NCBI GenBank assembly: GCA_029939595.1
Contig: JAOZSQ010000002.1
Location: forward strand, 1-64,000
DNA length: 64,000 nt
Direction of reading: 5' to 3'
Source: EX4572-165 sp002254885
Lineage (GTDB): Archaea; Thermoplasmatota; E2; DHVEG-1
The notes under the pieces: model-generated
The model's database searches: none
What the model was told of the DNA's origin: nothing
What the model saw: the letters and a program-made list of their open reading frames with translations, nothing else
Position numbers and translations under genes: made by a program
Shown: positions 1 to 8,427 of the stretch, one piece after another
How the letters are laid out: every line of letters begins with the position of its first letter
Numbering within the stretch: position 1 is the first letter of the stretch

Positions 1-142
1 TTTTAACTACTATTGCAGGTGCTGGACCCTCATCTGAAAGAACATAATAAAAGATTGTAGATATTACACATATTACAATTAATAATAAAAGCATAGATCC
101 TAAGATTTCGGAAACTGCGTTGGTATTTTTTTTCTTATTCAA
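1..142 (-). CDS. type IV pilin-like protein, N-terminal part (cut by window edge)
   Basis: This is the N-terminus of a small secreted pilin-like protein that runs off the left edge. The frame reads about seven polar/basic residues, then NAVSEILGSMLLLLIV and more hydrophobic residues. That is the layout of an archaeal class III signal peptide: short basic leader, conserved Glu near position +5, hydrophobic helix used for pilus assembly. No ATG fits the frame. The best start is TTG at 142, preceded 8 nt upstream by an AGGTGG Shine-Dalgarno match and bounded by an in-frame TGA. It is the last visible gene of the pilus operon, downstream of two other pilin-like genes. The C-terminal half lies outside the window, so its class (major or minor pilin) cannot be judged. 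Confidence 0.7.
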   Translation of the reverse strand, partial: MNKKKNTNAVSEILGSMLLLLIVICVISTIFYYVLSDEGPAPAIVVK

Positions 143-191
143 ACTGACATACCACCTAATTCAATTGCATAACACTTTCTTTAATAAATTA

Positions 192-1064
192 TTATTCAGC
201 AATACCGCCTGATATCTGAGTTAAGATATTAACAGTTCTCAATCTAAAAATTTTTAAAGGGTTTGTAAAACTTATTTCAATTGATACATGTTCATTTTCT
301 GTTAATGTATAATGATCTGATGTCAGATGATTTAAGAATGCACTTATAATTGTTTTATTCCATGTGTTTGTATATTCTGTATAAATTGTAATATTAGAAA
401 CGTTATAGAAATGTCTATATCCTTCAAATGATGGTTCAATATCTTTAAGTTCTGTATAAATTGGATATATTCCATAGCCACTAACTGCTGTTTTACCACT
501 AACACCTATGATATTTATCAATTTAAATGTAATATTTGAGTTAGGACCATAAGAATCAACATAAAGAGGTGGTTTTCCAATGAGTACATTTGATTGATCT
601 TGTGCTAGAATCAAAGCACCTGCTTGAAAAATGTAATCTTGATTAACAAAATATGAATTTCCTGAACTATATCGAATAGAATCTGTTATAAATGATGTAT
701 TAACAGTTTCATTCTCATGTTCAATTGTGATATTAAAACTTTCTTCATCAATCTGCAAACTGCCAAATGTTCTCCCAGTATCAAAAAATGGGACCTCTTT
801 ATTTCCAAGTGTAACATATGTTGTCATGGAGGTAGTGTCATTAACCATTGATTGGAGATCTAATGCATATTTAAGCTGTGAAAATTGGTTTGAAACATCT
901 TCCATATGAACTGCTTCGGATTCCTCTAACCAATCTGGAACATAGATGGTATTTACCATCACTAATGCAGCAAGAATCAAACCAATAAGTAAGACGGTTA
1001 CAACGATACCTACGACTGCTTCATCATTTTGATGAATAATTCTATTTTTTATACATTTTTTCAT
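192..1064 (-). CDS. pilin-like secreted protein with class III-type N-terminus
   Basis: A protein of about 290 residues with a short basic leader, an EAVVG motif and one long hydrophobic helix (GIVVTVLLIGLILAALVMV). A large, mostly beta-predicted, Asn/Ser/Thr-rich extracellular part follows. This matches the plan of archaeal type IV pilins or minor pilins, but the body is much larger than a simple pilin and may be a tip or adhesive subunit (inference). The frame stays open to 1094, but the ATG at 1064 is preferred because AGTGGT lies just upstream and the leader then starts MKKCIKN. It sits between two pilin-like genes downstream of the secretion ATPases. No glycine is evident at the expected cleavage point, so processing by the prepilin peptidase is uncertain. 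Confidence 0.6.
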   Translation of the reverse strand: MKKCIKNRIIHQNDEAVVGIVVTVLLIGLILAALVMVNTIYVPDWLEESEAVHMEDVSNQFSQLKYALDLQSMVNDTTSMTTYVTLGNKEVPFFDTGRTFGSLQIDEESFNITIEHENETVNTSFITDSIRYSSGNSYFVNQDYIFQAGALILAQDQSNVLIGKPPLYVDSYGPNSNITFKLINIIGVSGKTAVSGYGIYPIYTELKDIEPSFEGYRHFYNVSNITIYTEYTNTWNKTIISAFLNHLTSDHYTLTENEHVSIEISFTNPLKIFRLRTVNILTQISGGIAE

Positions 1065-1106
1065 ATTACCACTTTTTTTCATTATTTGTAACAAGTATCA
1101 AGCATT

Positions 1107-1538
1107 TCAACGTGCATCAAAGCGTGCCATCATAATAATGGCATTACTATTTGGATCAATAACTTCAATATTGCTTTGATTTCCCGATATTGATACGTTG
1201 AAATAAGTTATTTTTTCACCTATGCTCCATAGATTATCAGATTTTGATTTCTCATCTAATATATCGTCAATGATTATTTTATATACGGGTAAATCGCCAA
1301 TTTTGATTAATACAAATGTATTTAACTCAAGTCCTTTACCTCCGTTATGGGAGATATTAATTGTATTGTTATTATCCAAGCTACAAGCAATATTAGCAGA
1401 TGGTGTTGGTGGAGTGTTTGGAACCGTTAAAACAGATATATAAACAACTGAAAAAAGAGATATAGAAATACCTAAAAGAAGCATTGTACCAACGATTTCT
1501 GAAACCCCTTGTGATCCATGGAATTTTCTTCTTTTCAT
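1107..1538 (-). CDS. archaeal type IV pilin-like protein
   Basis: A 143-residue protein. Residues 1-35 are a textbook archaeal prepilin N-terminus: basic KRRKFHG, then SQGVSEIVGTMLLLGISISLFSVVYISV, with Glu at +5 relative to the likely Gly/Ser cleavage site. The rest is a short polar beta-rich domain. The family is the archaeal Pilin_N type. Such subunits are cleaved by an EppA/FlaK-like peptidase and assembled by a GspE-type ATPase and a TadC-like membrane protein, both encoded just upstream on this strand. The start ATG at 1538 follows the upstream stop closely, consistent with an operon. Confidence 0.75.
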   Translation of the reverse strand: MKRRKFHGSQGVSEIVGTMLLLGISISLFSVVYISVLTVPNTPPTPSANIACSLDNNNTINISHNGGKGLELNTFVLIKIGDLPVYKIIIDDILDEKSKSDNLWSIGEKITYFNVSISGNQSNIEVIDPNSNAIIMMARFDAR

Positions 1539-1554
1539 CTTCCTTTTCTCTCCT

Positions 1555-2442
1555 TTACATTGTAACTATATATTTGAACATAAGCCAGCTGATAAAAACA
1601 AGAATAAAGATATGTTTCACGCTGGATTCAAGATGTCCATCTTCAAAGATGCCAGCAACAAATCCTGTTCCAATGCTTTGGACAAGTGTTGCAAAATAGA
1701 ATACTTGTATAATATCTGCTTGATTGATAGCCCCAAGGCCACCCATGGTTTGTGAAAGACCTTGCGCATCTGAACCTGTAATTGTAGGGATAAAAACTCC
1801 TGCAAGCATTGCAATAATTGCCATGAACACCATCATAGATACATAAATAACGACAACATACGAGGCCATACTCACTCTTCGCTCAGCCTCCAGTTGTTTA
1901 ATCTCACGGGCATCATTTGCTGCTACATCAAGAACCTCTGCAACATTTCCACCACTTCGACTTGCTTCAATGATTAATGAAATCGTTCGATTAACTGAGG
2001 GTGTTTTTATCCTTTTAGCAAAAGTATGTAAGGCATCTTCCACGCTACTCCCCCAACTGATCTGTTGAGCTATACGCTTGATTTCTTCAGTTAAAACACC
2101 ATAATTACCTTTTGATGTGAATAAAATCGCATTGGTAAATGTCATACCTGCACGTCTTGATGCTGCTAGATCTCTAACGAAATCTGGAAAAATACTATCT
2201 ATCTTGTATATCCTGCGGTAATGCATCCATTCATACATTCCATAAATCCCAGTACCAGATAATATTGCGAATACAATAAAATCAACAGGACTTCCAAAAT
2301 TGATCAGCTCAAATAGAGATAAAACAAAAAATAGTAAGAAAACACCCACACAGACCCCAGTTAAACTATAAACTGTAAGCTTAGGAAGAGTTCCTGCCAT
2401 CTTAGCCTTTTTAAAAAATCCAAGTTGGGGAATATCAACCAT
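1555..2442 (-). CDS. type II secretion F-domain (TadC/GspF-like) membrane protein
   Basis: A 295-residue inner-membrane platform protein for pilus assembly. It has two hydrophobic segments near residues 25-70, a cytoplasmic T2SSF domain (about 85-190, including DFVRDLAASRRAGMTF and the ISLIIEASRSGGNVAEVLD stretch typical of GspF/TadC), then a membrane segment near 195-220 and a C-terminal pair near 250-295. It lies 7 nt downstream of a second F-domain gene and 16 nt upstream of a pilin-like gene. Paired F-domain proteins are typical of Tad/archaeal type IV pilus systems. The assembly role follows from family knowledge; the substrate is inferred from neighbouring pilins. Confidence 0.8.
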   Translation of the reverse strand: MVDIPQLGFFKKAKMAGTLPKLTVYSLTGVCVGVFLLFFVLSLFELINFGSPVDFIVFAILSGTGIYGMYEWMHYRRIYKIDSIFPDFVRDLAASRRAGMTFTNAILFTSKGNYGVLTEEIKRIAQQISWGSSVEDALHTFAKRIKTPSVNRTISLIIEASRSGGNVAEVLDVAANDAREIKQLEAERRVSMASYVVVIYVSMMVFMAIIAMLAGVFIPTITGSDAQGLSQTMGGLGAINQADIIQVFYFATLVQSIGTGFVAGIFEDGHLESSVKHIFILVFISWLMFKYIVTM

Positions 2443-2449
2443 TTTTTTC

Positions 2450-3325
2450 TTAGGCCTCCATTGACATCATACGAATCACATAACCAAAACCAAAATGAAT
2501 CAATGGAACAATCAAAAAAACGATAACATAAAGAAATGTGATTTGACTGGTATCACCGCTAATAATCATCATTAATGGAATTACAATAAATAAAAGAAGA
2601 ATTCCGGCAACAGCTGCAGTGACATAAGATTCAGCCATGATTCCAAGACTTTCAAATAGTTGTTTTTGTTTCTGATGATTCTCTACCATATATTGATCTG
2701 CTTTTGCAGAAAAATATGTTTTCAAAGATCCGCCACTTGTGACCGTGACAATTAAACCCTGTAGGAATTCCTGAAAACGCTCAGATGGCGAATACTTCAT
2801 ATTATCTTTGATGGATCGAATGATATCTTTACCAAGAAGTGATACATCTCGATATATCCATGCTGCCTCTTTTTGGACTGCGCCATATATGTTTTGCTTG
2901 GATAGACTTTTAAAGATCTCAGTAGGTGTTACTCCTGCAGAAGACATAGCGGAAACAAAATTTAGGGCATATGATAGATTAGCATCTATCTTTTTTCCTC
3001 GTGATTTTGCAATACTATTAGGGATCTGTAATGAAATAACATAAGTTAACCCTCCAACAATCAAGGGGAGGGCGATGAATAAACTTGTCATAATTAAACC
3101 AAGTTGTATTTGAAGAAGTGGAATGAAGATAAAAAGCAAGATAGTTACAATCAATGCAGTTGAGACAATACTTAATAGCATATACAAAAGTGAAGATGCC
3201 ATATAAGCCTCTTGTTTGATATGTAAATGAGCTGAGCGAAGACTAAACTCTAATGCCTTACTTGGATGTTTTCGGGTAAACGATCCAAACAATTGATATG
3301 CTTTCTTTTCTAAAGTTTTTAACAT
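2450..3325 (-). CDS. type II secretion F-domain (TadB/GspF-like) membrane protein
   Basis: A 291-residue protein with two central membrane helices (about residues 45-105), a cytoplasmic F-domain with the LSYALNFVSAMSSAGVTP motif (about 118-135), and a C-terminal hydrophobic hairpin (about 235-285). It is the companion of the next F-domain gene, 7 nt downstream, and follows the second ATPase by 22 nt. Together they should form the membrane platform on which the ATPases act. Assignment is by domain pattern; individual roles of the two F-domain proteins cannot be separated by sequence. Confidence 0.8.
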   Translation of the reverse strand: MLKTLEKKAYQLFGSFTRKHPSKALEFSLRSAHLHIKQEAYMASSLLYMLLSIVSTALIVTILLFIFIPLLQIQLGLIMTSLFIALPLIVGGLTYVISLQIPNSIAKSRGKKIDANLSYALNFVSAMSSAGVTPTEIFKSLSKQNIYGAVQKEAAWIYRDVSLLGKDIIRSIKDNMKYSPSERFQEFLQGLIVTVTSGGSLKTYFSAKADQYMVENHQKQKQLFESLGIMAESYVTAAVAGILLLFIVIPLMMIISGDTSQITFLYVIVFLIVPLIHFGFGYVIRMMSMEA

Positions 3326-3347
3326 ATATGTTACACCATACCATATT

Positions 3348-5108
3348 TTATTTATTTTTTTTTAATCGGATAAAGAAATTTTTTTTTCTAGCATGAGAAG
3401 ATTTTTTCAGTTTTTTTTCAGATGTGATAACATCATAAAGCGAAAAACTATTCTCATTGATATGAAATGAAGATTGTATCTCAGATGCTTTTTTAAGAAG
3501 TGACTGTTTCGGAGGGGAAGAAATCTTTGCAAGACTCTCAGATGGATTTTCAGTATATCCACTAACGATTTCCCCTATTTGTTTGAAATCACGGATCATA
3601 TGTTTATGCATCCATTCCAAGATCTTCTGGCGTTGCTTTAATTCAGAACGCATTTCATCTGTGGAAAGATCACGTAGCTCACGGATAGTTTCAAGAATAA
3701 AGCTTTTACCTGTATATTTAAACTCATCAGTTGATGAATCCCATTTAAAAACATGATTTGTAAGAAACTCATTGGTTTCTGAATCAACGGTAATTACCTC
3801 AATTATATCTTTACATCGCCGAACAGTTTTTCCATTAAGTTTCACCATTGACTGGATCATAACAATATCAAGAGACTGTAACATATTACGAGGTACATTG
3901 ATAGGTTTTCCTTCAAGCCGATGAATCAATGACTTCATAGAATCAGCATGGACCGTTGAATAGGTGGTATGGCCAGTAGCCATAGCCTGAAACAATACAT
4001 ATGCCTCTTTTCCTCGTATTTCACCGACAAGAATGTATTCAGGTCGTTGACGAAGCGCTGCTTTCATCAGATCAAATAAATCAATTTCACCAATAAGCCT
4101 ATCATTAAGAACCTCACCAAACCCTGAACGTGTGATACCGGGGATCCAGTTTGGATGAGGTAGATTAATCTCACGGGTCTCTTCAATACTTACAATTTTT
4201 GATTCTTTGGGTATAAATAAACACATTGCGTTAAGAACACTTGTTTTTCCACTTGCAGTCCCACCAGAAACCAATGCATTGGAACCATGTTCAACAGCAA
4301 GCCAAAGATATGCAAAGATCTCAGGTGACATTGTATGATACTCAATAAGATCAACAGGGGTGATTGGATCAGATCGAAACTTTCGAATTGTAAATGTAGA
4401 ACCTTTCGTGGTCACCTCACCACTCAAAGTCATCTGAATACGGGAGCCATCTGGCATCGTTGCATCAAGCATAGGATTGGAAACTGAGATATGTTTACCA
4501 CATTTCTGTGCAAGTTTTGTAACAAACTGGGTTAAACGATCATCAGAATCAAACAGAACGTCTGTCTCAATAGATCCAAAATCACGATGATTAATAAAAA
4601 GAGATGACTTTGCACCATCACAGCTGACATCCTCAATATGAGGATCCTTCATCAAAGGATCAATTTTATCATAACCTAAAAAGAACCTGTTTAAATAATA
4701 CAATAATTTTTTTTCAAGAAAATCATCAATAGCAATACCAAACACTTTTACAATACCATTATACTGATCAATAAGAAACGATGTTGGATTTTCATCCAGT
4801 TCATCAAGACGTACAGTAAATCTAGATATCAGTTCATTACGAATAAACAAAAAGACATTTTGTTCATCTTTTGAGAGATATGGTTCCAAAACTCGATATG
4901 TTCTCTGTAAGGTGTCAAGATTTTTAACAACAGAAATATATGTATAAGGTGGATCAATTGGATAACAAATCAACTCCTCAACATTTTTTAAAATGATGTC
5001 GATCTGTTGATTTGTATGGCATACATTACACTGCACGGAGGCATCATCTGGATCTTTTAGATATATGCGTGCATTACATTTTTTACATAATATAGTGTAT
5101 TCATTCAT
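3348..5108 (-). CDS. type II/IV secretion ATPase with N-terminal zinc ribbon (GspE/TadA family)
   Basis: A 586-residue secretion ATPase that should power pilus assembly. Residues 8-30 hold four cysteines as CxxC-x15-CxxC, a probable zinc ribbon not found in its upstream paralogue. The GspE core follows: Walker A GGTASGKTS (about 282-290), Walker B YILVGEIRG (about 358-366) and the His box GHTTYSTVHAD (about 379-389). The C-terminal 90 residues are Lys/Ser-rich. The start overlaps the stop of the upstream ATPase gene by 8 nt, indicating translational coupling. Its catalytic half is nearly identical in DNA to the upstream gene, which points to recent duplication or gene conversion. Confidence 0.9.
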   Translation of the reverse strand: MNEYTILCKKCNARIYLKDPDDASVQCNVCHTNQQIDIILKNVEELICYPIDPPYTYISVVKNLDTLQRTYRVLEPYLSKDEQNVFLFIRNELISRFTVRLDELDENPTSFLIDQYNGIVKVFGIAIDDFLEKKLLYYLNRFFLGYDKIDPLMKDPHIEDVSCDGAKSSLFINHRDFGSIETDVLFDSDDRLTQFVTKLAQKCGKHISVSNPMLDATMPDGSRIQMTLSGEVTTKGSTFTIRKFRSDPITPVDLIEYHTMSPEIFAYLWLAVEHGSNALVSGGTASGKTSVLNAMCLFIPKESKIVSIEETREINLPHPNWIPGITRSGFGEVLNDRLIGEIDLFDLMKAALRQRPEYILVGEIRGKEAYVLFQAMATGHTTYSTVHADSMKSLIHRLEGKPINVPRNMLQSLDIVMIQSMVKLNGKTVRRCKDIIEVITVDSETNEFLTNHVFKWDSSTDEFKYTGKSFILETIRELRDLSTDEMRSELKQRQKILEWMHKHMIRDFKQIGEIVSGYTENPSESLAKISSPPKQSLLKKASEIQSSFHINENSFSLYDVITSEKKLKKSSHARKKNFFIRLKKNK

Positions 5109-7227
5109 GTTGTTTCACAAGAATTTTTTGAGCAACATCCTCGGGTTTTTCAAGATAATTAGCAGTTACCGATGCGACATCTTCAAACAAATAAACCTTC
5201 TCATCAACCATCCAAGATAAGACATCAGCACGACGTTTAAGCTCATCAGTCATCTCTTCATGTTTCATATTTGTCTTAACACGGATACGCTCGAGAACAA
5301 AACTTTTTCCAGTATACGAATAAGTATCCTTAATGGGATCCCAACGGAAGACCTCATTAGTTAAAATCTCTTTTGTAGTAGGATCAATATCGATGATTTC
5401 AATTATCTGTTTACAACGACGAACTCTCTTATCTTTAACACGTGCAATAGTTTGAATACAGACAATATCAAGAGATTGCAACATAATACGAGGAATGTTG
5501 ATTGGTTCACCCTCTAAACGATGAATCAAGGATTTAGCTGAATCAGCATGCACCGTTGAATAGGTGGTATGGCCAGTAGCCATAGCCTGAAACAATACAT
5601 ATGCTTCTCTTCCTCGTATTTCACCGACTAGGATGTATTCAGGTCTTTGACGAAGCGCTGCTTTCATCAAATCAAATAAATCTATTTCACCTGTAAGCTT
5701 TCCACCAACAACATCACCAAAACCAGATCGAGAAACACCGGGAATCCAGTTAGGGTGAGGTAGATTAATCTCACGGGTCTCTTCAATACTTACAATTTTT
5801 GATTCACGAGGGATAAATAAACTAATTGCATTAAGAACACTTGTTTTACCACTTGCTGTACCGCCTGATATAAGAGCACTTGAACCATGTTGCACAGCAA
5901 GCCACAAATACGCCATCATCTCAGATGACATTGTATTAAATTGAATAAGATCAGCAGGACTAAACGGCTGCTCCTTGAACTTTCGAATTGTAAATGTAGA
6001 ACCCTTCGTACTAACCTCTGTACTTAGAGTCATCTGAATACGAGAGCCATCTGGCATTGTTGCATCAAGCATAGGAGTTGAAATTGAGATATGTTTACCA
6101 CATTTCTGTGCAAGTTTCATTACAAAGCTAGTCAAAACCTCTTCATCAGGGATAGCTACATTACTTTGAATGGAGCCATGGATCCGATGATACAAAAATA
6201 TAGGGACTCCTGCACCATCGCAACTAACATCTTCAATGTTAATATCCTTCATTAATGGATCAAGAATACCAAGATTGAGACAATCCTTTTTCAGATGATA
6301 AAAAATTTTCTCTTTGGAACAATTAGATACCAAAAGCGAATAATCAGATATAATCTCATTAACTTGACGAAGTAGAATTGGTTCCTCGCCCAATTCATTC
6401 AGTTCATTAGTATCAGAAGGCATAACCTCAAAAGCCTCTTTGATAAAGGACATATGCTTCTTTTCTTCATCTGTTAGTACTATTTCAATCAAAAAATATC
6501 GTTTTTCCTTAGTCTCCTTATTTTTAAGAATGGAAGAAAAAGCAAAAGGTTCAAGAAGTGGATAACTATCAAATTCTTCCCATTCATCTATATTTTTAAT
6601 ACCATCTCTTTTATAAATCAATTGTTTTAAATCTTTTAATTCACTATCTGATAATGTAAAATTATCGGTGGAAATAATGGTTTCTAATGGTTGAGACTTA
6701 ACCTGTTTTTTCTTAGAAGAAGACGATGAAAACAAAGATTTTTTCTTTTTAAGCGATTTCTTTTTTTCTGTTTTTTGTTGAAGTTTATTCTTTTCTAATG
6801 GTTTATTAGATGACATATCAACTGTTTTTTGTTCTTCTGGTTTTTCATTGGATTGTTTCTGATAATCTAATAAAATTTTTTTATTGGAAATTTTGGGTGA
6901 TTTTTTTGATTTAGATGAAGATAGGCTGCTAAATAATGGTTTTTTCTTTTTTTCTGTTTTTTGTTGAAGTTTATTCTTTTCTAATGGTTTATTAGATGAC
7001 ATATCAACTGTTTTTTGTTCTTCTGGTTTTTCATTGGATTGTTTCTGATAATCTAACAAAGTCTTTTTATTGGAAATTTTGGAAGTTTTTTTTAATAGAC
7101 CAACAGAGCTAAACAAAGATCTTTTTTTAACTTTCTGTGCCGCCCTTTTTCTATTTACACTTCCACTCTTCTTATTTAATCTTAACTTTAACTTTGTTTT
7201 CCTTTTTTGTTTCTTTTCATGAGTCAA
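5101..7227 (-). CDS. type II/IV secretion ATPase with long lysine-rich N-terminus (GspE/TadA family)
   Basis: A 708-residue protein and first gene of the pilus operon. Residues 1-185 are extremely Lys/Ser/Gln-rich and contain an in-frame duplication of about 46 residues (roughly 50-95 and 112-157, offset 62). The rest is a GspE-type hexameric ATPase with Walker A GGTASGKTS near 455-463, a Walker B GEIRG and a His box. The basic N-terminus could bind the membrane or act as a linker; its role is unknown. Two ATPases in one operon is unusual: one may drive assembly and one retraction or another substrate, or they may form a mixed ring (both inferences). Confidence 0.88.
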   Translation of the reverse strand: MTHEKKQKRKTKLKLRLNKKSGSVNRKRAAQKVKKRSLFSSVGLLKKTSKISNKKTLLDYQKQSNEKPEEQKTVDMSSNKPLEKNKLQQKTEKKKKPLFSSLSSSKSKKSPKISNKKILLDYQKQSNEKPEEQKTVDMSSNKPLEKNKLQQKTEKKKSLKKKKSLFSSSSSKKKQVKSQPLETIISTDNFTLSDSELKDLKQLIYKRDGIKNIDEWEEFDSYPLLEPFAFSSILKNKETKEKRYFLIEIVLTDEEKKHMSFIKEAFEVMPSDTNELNELGEEPILLRQVNEIISDYSLLVSNCSKEKIFYHLKKDCLNLGILDPLMKDINIEDVSCDGAGVPIFLYHRIHGSIQSNVAIPDEEVLTSFVMKLAQKCGKHISISTPMLDATMPDGSRIQMTLSTEVSTKGSTFTIRKFKEQPFSPADLIQFNTMSSEMMAYLWLAVQHGSSALISGGTASGKTSVLNAISLFIPRESKIVSIEETREINLPHPNWIPGVSRSGFGDVVGGKLTGEIDLFDLMKAALRQRPEYILVGEIRGREAYVLFQAMATGHTTYSTVHADSAKSLIHRLEGEPINIPRIMLQSLDIVCIQTIARVKDKRVRRCKQIIEIIDIDPTTKEILTNEVFRWDPIKDTYSYTGKSFVLERIRVKTNMKHEEMTDELKRRADVLSWMVDEKVYLFEDVASVTANYLEKPEDVAQKILVKQHE
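6760..7082. repeat. in-frame tandem duplication inside the lysine-rich ATPase N-terminus
   Basis: Two near-identical direct repeats of roughly 130 bases lie at about 6765-6896 and 6951-7082, offset by 186 bases (62 codons). They differ at only a few positions near the 3-prime ends. The offset keeps the frame, so the protein repeats KISNKK through TEKKK. High identity at silent sites indicates a recent duplication, probably by slippage or unequal exchange in a low-complexity region. Confidence 0.9.
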
Positions 7228-7491
7228 ATCGATTCACCATCCACATCTCAAAGACCAAATATTTCATACTACTCATGACATACACATATGACAATAGAGA
7301 AATCAGTTACAACAATTATGCATTACAAATATAGAACATAACTTGAATTCCTGTGTGCATTCCATCCTTTCCAAAAAAATATATAATATATCAATTTAAA
7401 TATCTTTCCTATTTAGTTATTTAAAACATAGTCAAAATTCAAGCATAACTTATTTAATTGTGATTTAGTTGTCAGAAAAAAAACATAATTT

Positions 7492-7565
7492 GGGCCTATG
7501 AGGTAGCTTGGATATCCTACTGGCCTTCGGAGCCAGTTACTGGGGTTCGAATCCCCATAGGTCCG
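7492..7565 (+). tRNA. tRNA-Arg (anticodon TCG)
   Basis: A 74-base cloverleaf without intron. The acceptor stem is GGGCCTA paired with TAGGTCC, with one G-U pair, then discriminator G. The D-arm carries the conserved GG. The anticodon stem CTGGC/GCCAG encloses loop CTTCGGA, placing TCG at 7527-7529 and reading CGA arginine codons. The T-arm is TGGGG-TTCGAAT-CCCCA. CCA is not encoded. A TATA-like TATTTAAT lies at 7451-7458. It stands alone between the pilus operon and the phosphate-transport pair. Confidence 0.96.
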
Positions 7566-7712
7566 TAACTATTTATTTCCGTTGGCAATCGATTTGAACA
7601 AAAAATTTTTCATTTGTAAATCACATTTATAATCTTGAAGCATCTTTTAAGAAATTAATACGGGTTAGAAATGGTGACTATTCTTTGTTTATACCTTGTA
7701 ATTACTGAATAA

Positions 7713-8411
7713 TTATTTTGCAATCATTGCACGTAACCAATCTGTAACATTTTCTGCATGATCTGCAATATCATCAACCATTTCAAGGATTTTAAGCAGA
7801 TGATAAGTATCCATTGGTTCTAATTTACTTTCCATTTTATAAATTGCTTTTGTAACATCATATTTTATCTTATCTGTTTCTTGCTCTAATCTTTGTACTT
7901 CGTAGATATATTGTTTAGTCTGATCTCTTTCTCTTTTTATAAAACTAGTTTCAATAAGATCCATGATATTACCTACTGCTTTCTCCATTGCATCTACTGT
8001 TTTTAATGTGCTATTAGCATGATCAATGAAACCTTTTTGAAGTGTTTTTGGAATTTTTGTATGTCTCATGTCAAGCATGCGGACAAGACCATCTGCATGG
8101 TCTAAAATTGAATCTTGCTCTCGCAAGGTTCGCAAAAATTTTCCTTTGTCAACTGGCATAAATAAAGAATTTGGTAAATGGTTTCTTAAATTACTTTTAA
8201 TAATATCTCCTTCATGTTCATATTCTGATATTTTTTTTGATATAGTTGAAAATCCTTTATAGTCACCTTGATAATATTTTATCAATCCACTTTCAAGTGC
8301 ATCAATTCCTTTTTTTACTACTTTCATATGTTCAAATAGCTGGGTAAAAGGAGTTTTTCTCCTAAATGTATCTGCTAGTGGAACACGAAAATGATCTTGT
8401 TCTTTTTCCAT
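7713..8411 (-). CDS. DUF47 (PhoU-like) phosphate transport accessory protein
   Basis: A 232-residue all-helical protein of the DUF47/TIGR00153 family, distant relatives of PhoU. Helical segments such as EYEHEGDIIKSNLRNHL and LEQETDKIKYDVTKAIY carry the E/D-rich motifs that bind metals in PhoU-like bundles. It begins 17 nt after the PiT transporter gene on the same strand, the usual Pit-accessory arrangement. Its likely role is to modulate low-affinity phosphate uptake at the membrane. The ATG at 8411 is preceded by a GGAGAG ribosome-binding match. Confidence 0.88.
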   Translation of the reverse strand: MEKEQDHFRVPLADTFRRKTPFTQLFEHMKVVKKGIDALESGLIKYYQGDYKGFSTISKKISEYEHEGDIIKSNLRNHLPNSLFMPVDKGKFLRTLREQDSILDHADGLVRMLDMRHTKIPKTLQKGFIDHANSTLKTVDAMEKAVGNIMDLIETSFIKRERDQTKQYIYEVQRLEQETDKIKYDVTKAIYKMESKLEPMDTYHLLKILEMVDDIADHAENVTDWLRAMIAK

Positions 8412-8427
8412 TTTTTTCTCTCCATAT

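Noticed and set aside
6760..7082. CRISPR array
   Set aside because: Only two long repeats, coding and in frame; no short regularly spaced repeats with unique spacers anywhere in the window.
3348..7227. Archaellum (flagellum) operon
   Set aside because: ATPase and platform proteins resemble FlaI/FlaJ, but no FlaG, FlaF, FlaH or archaellin is present, and two F-domain proteins plus varied pilin-like proteins fit a Tad/type IV pilus better.
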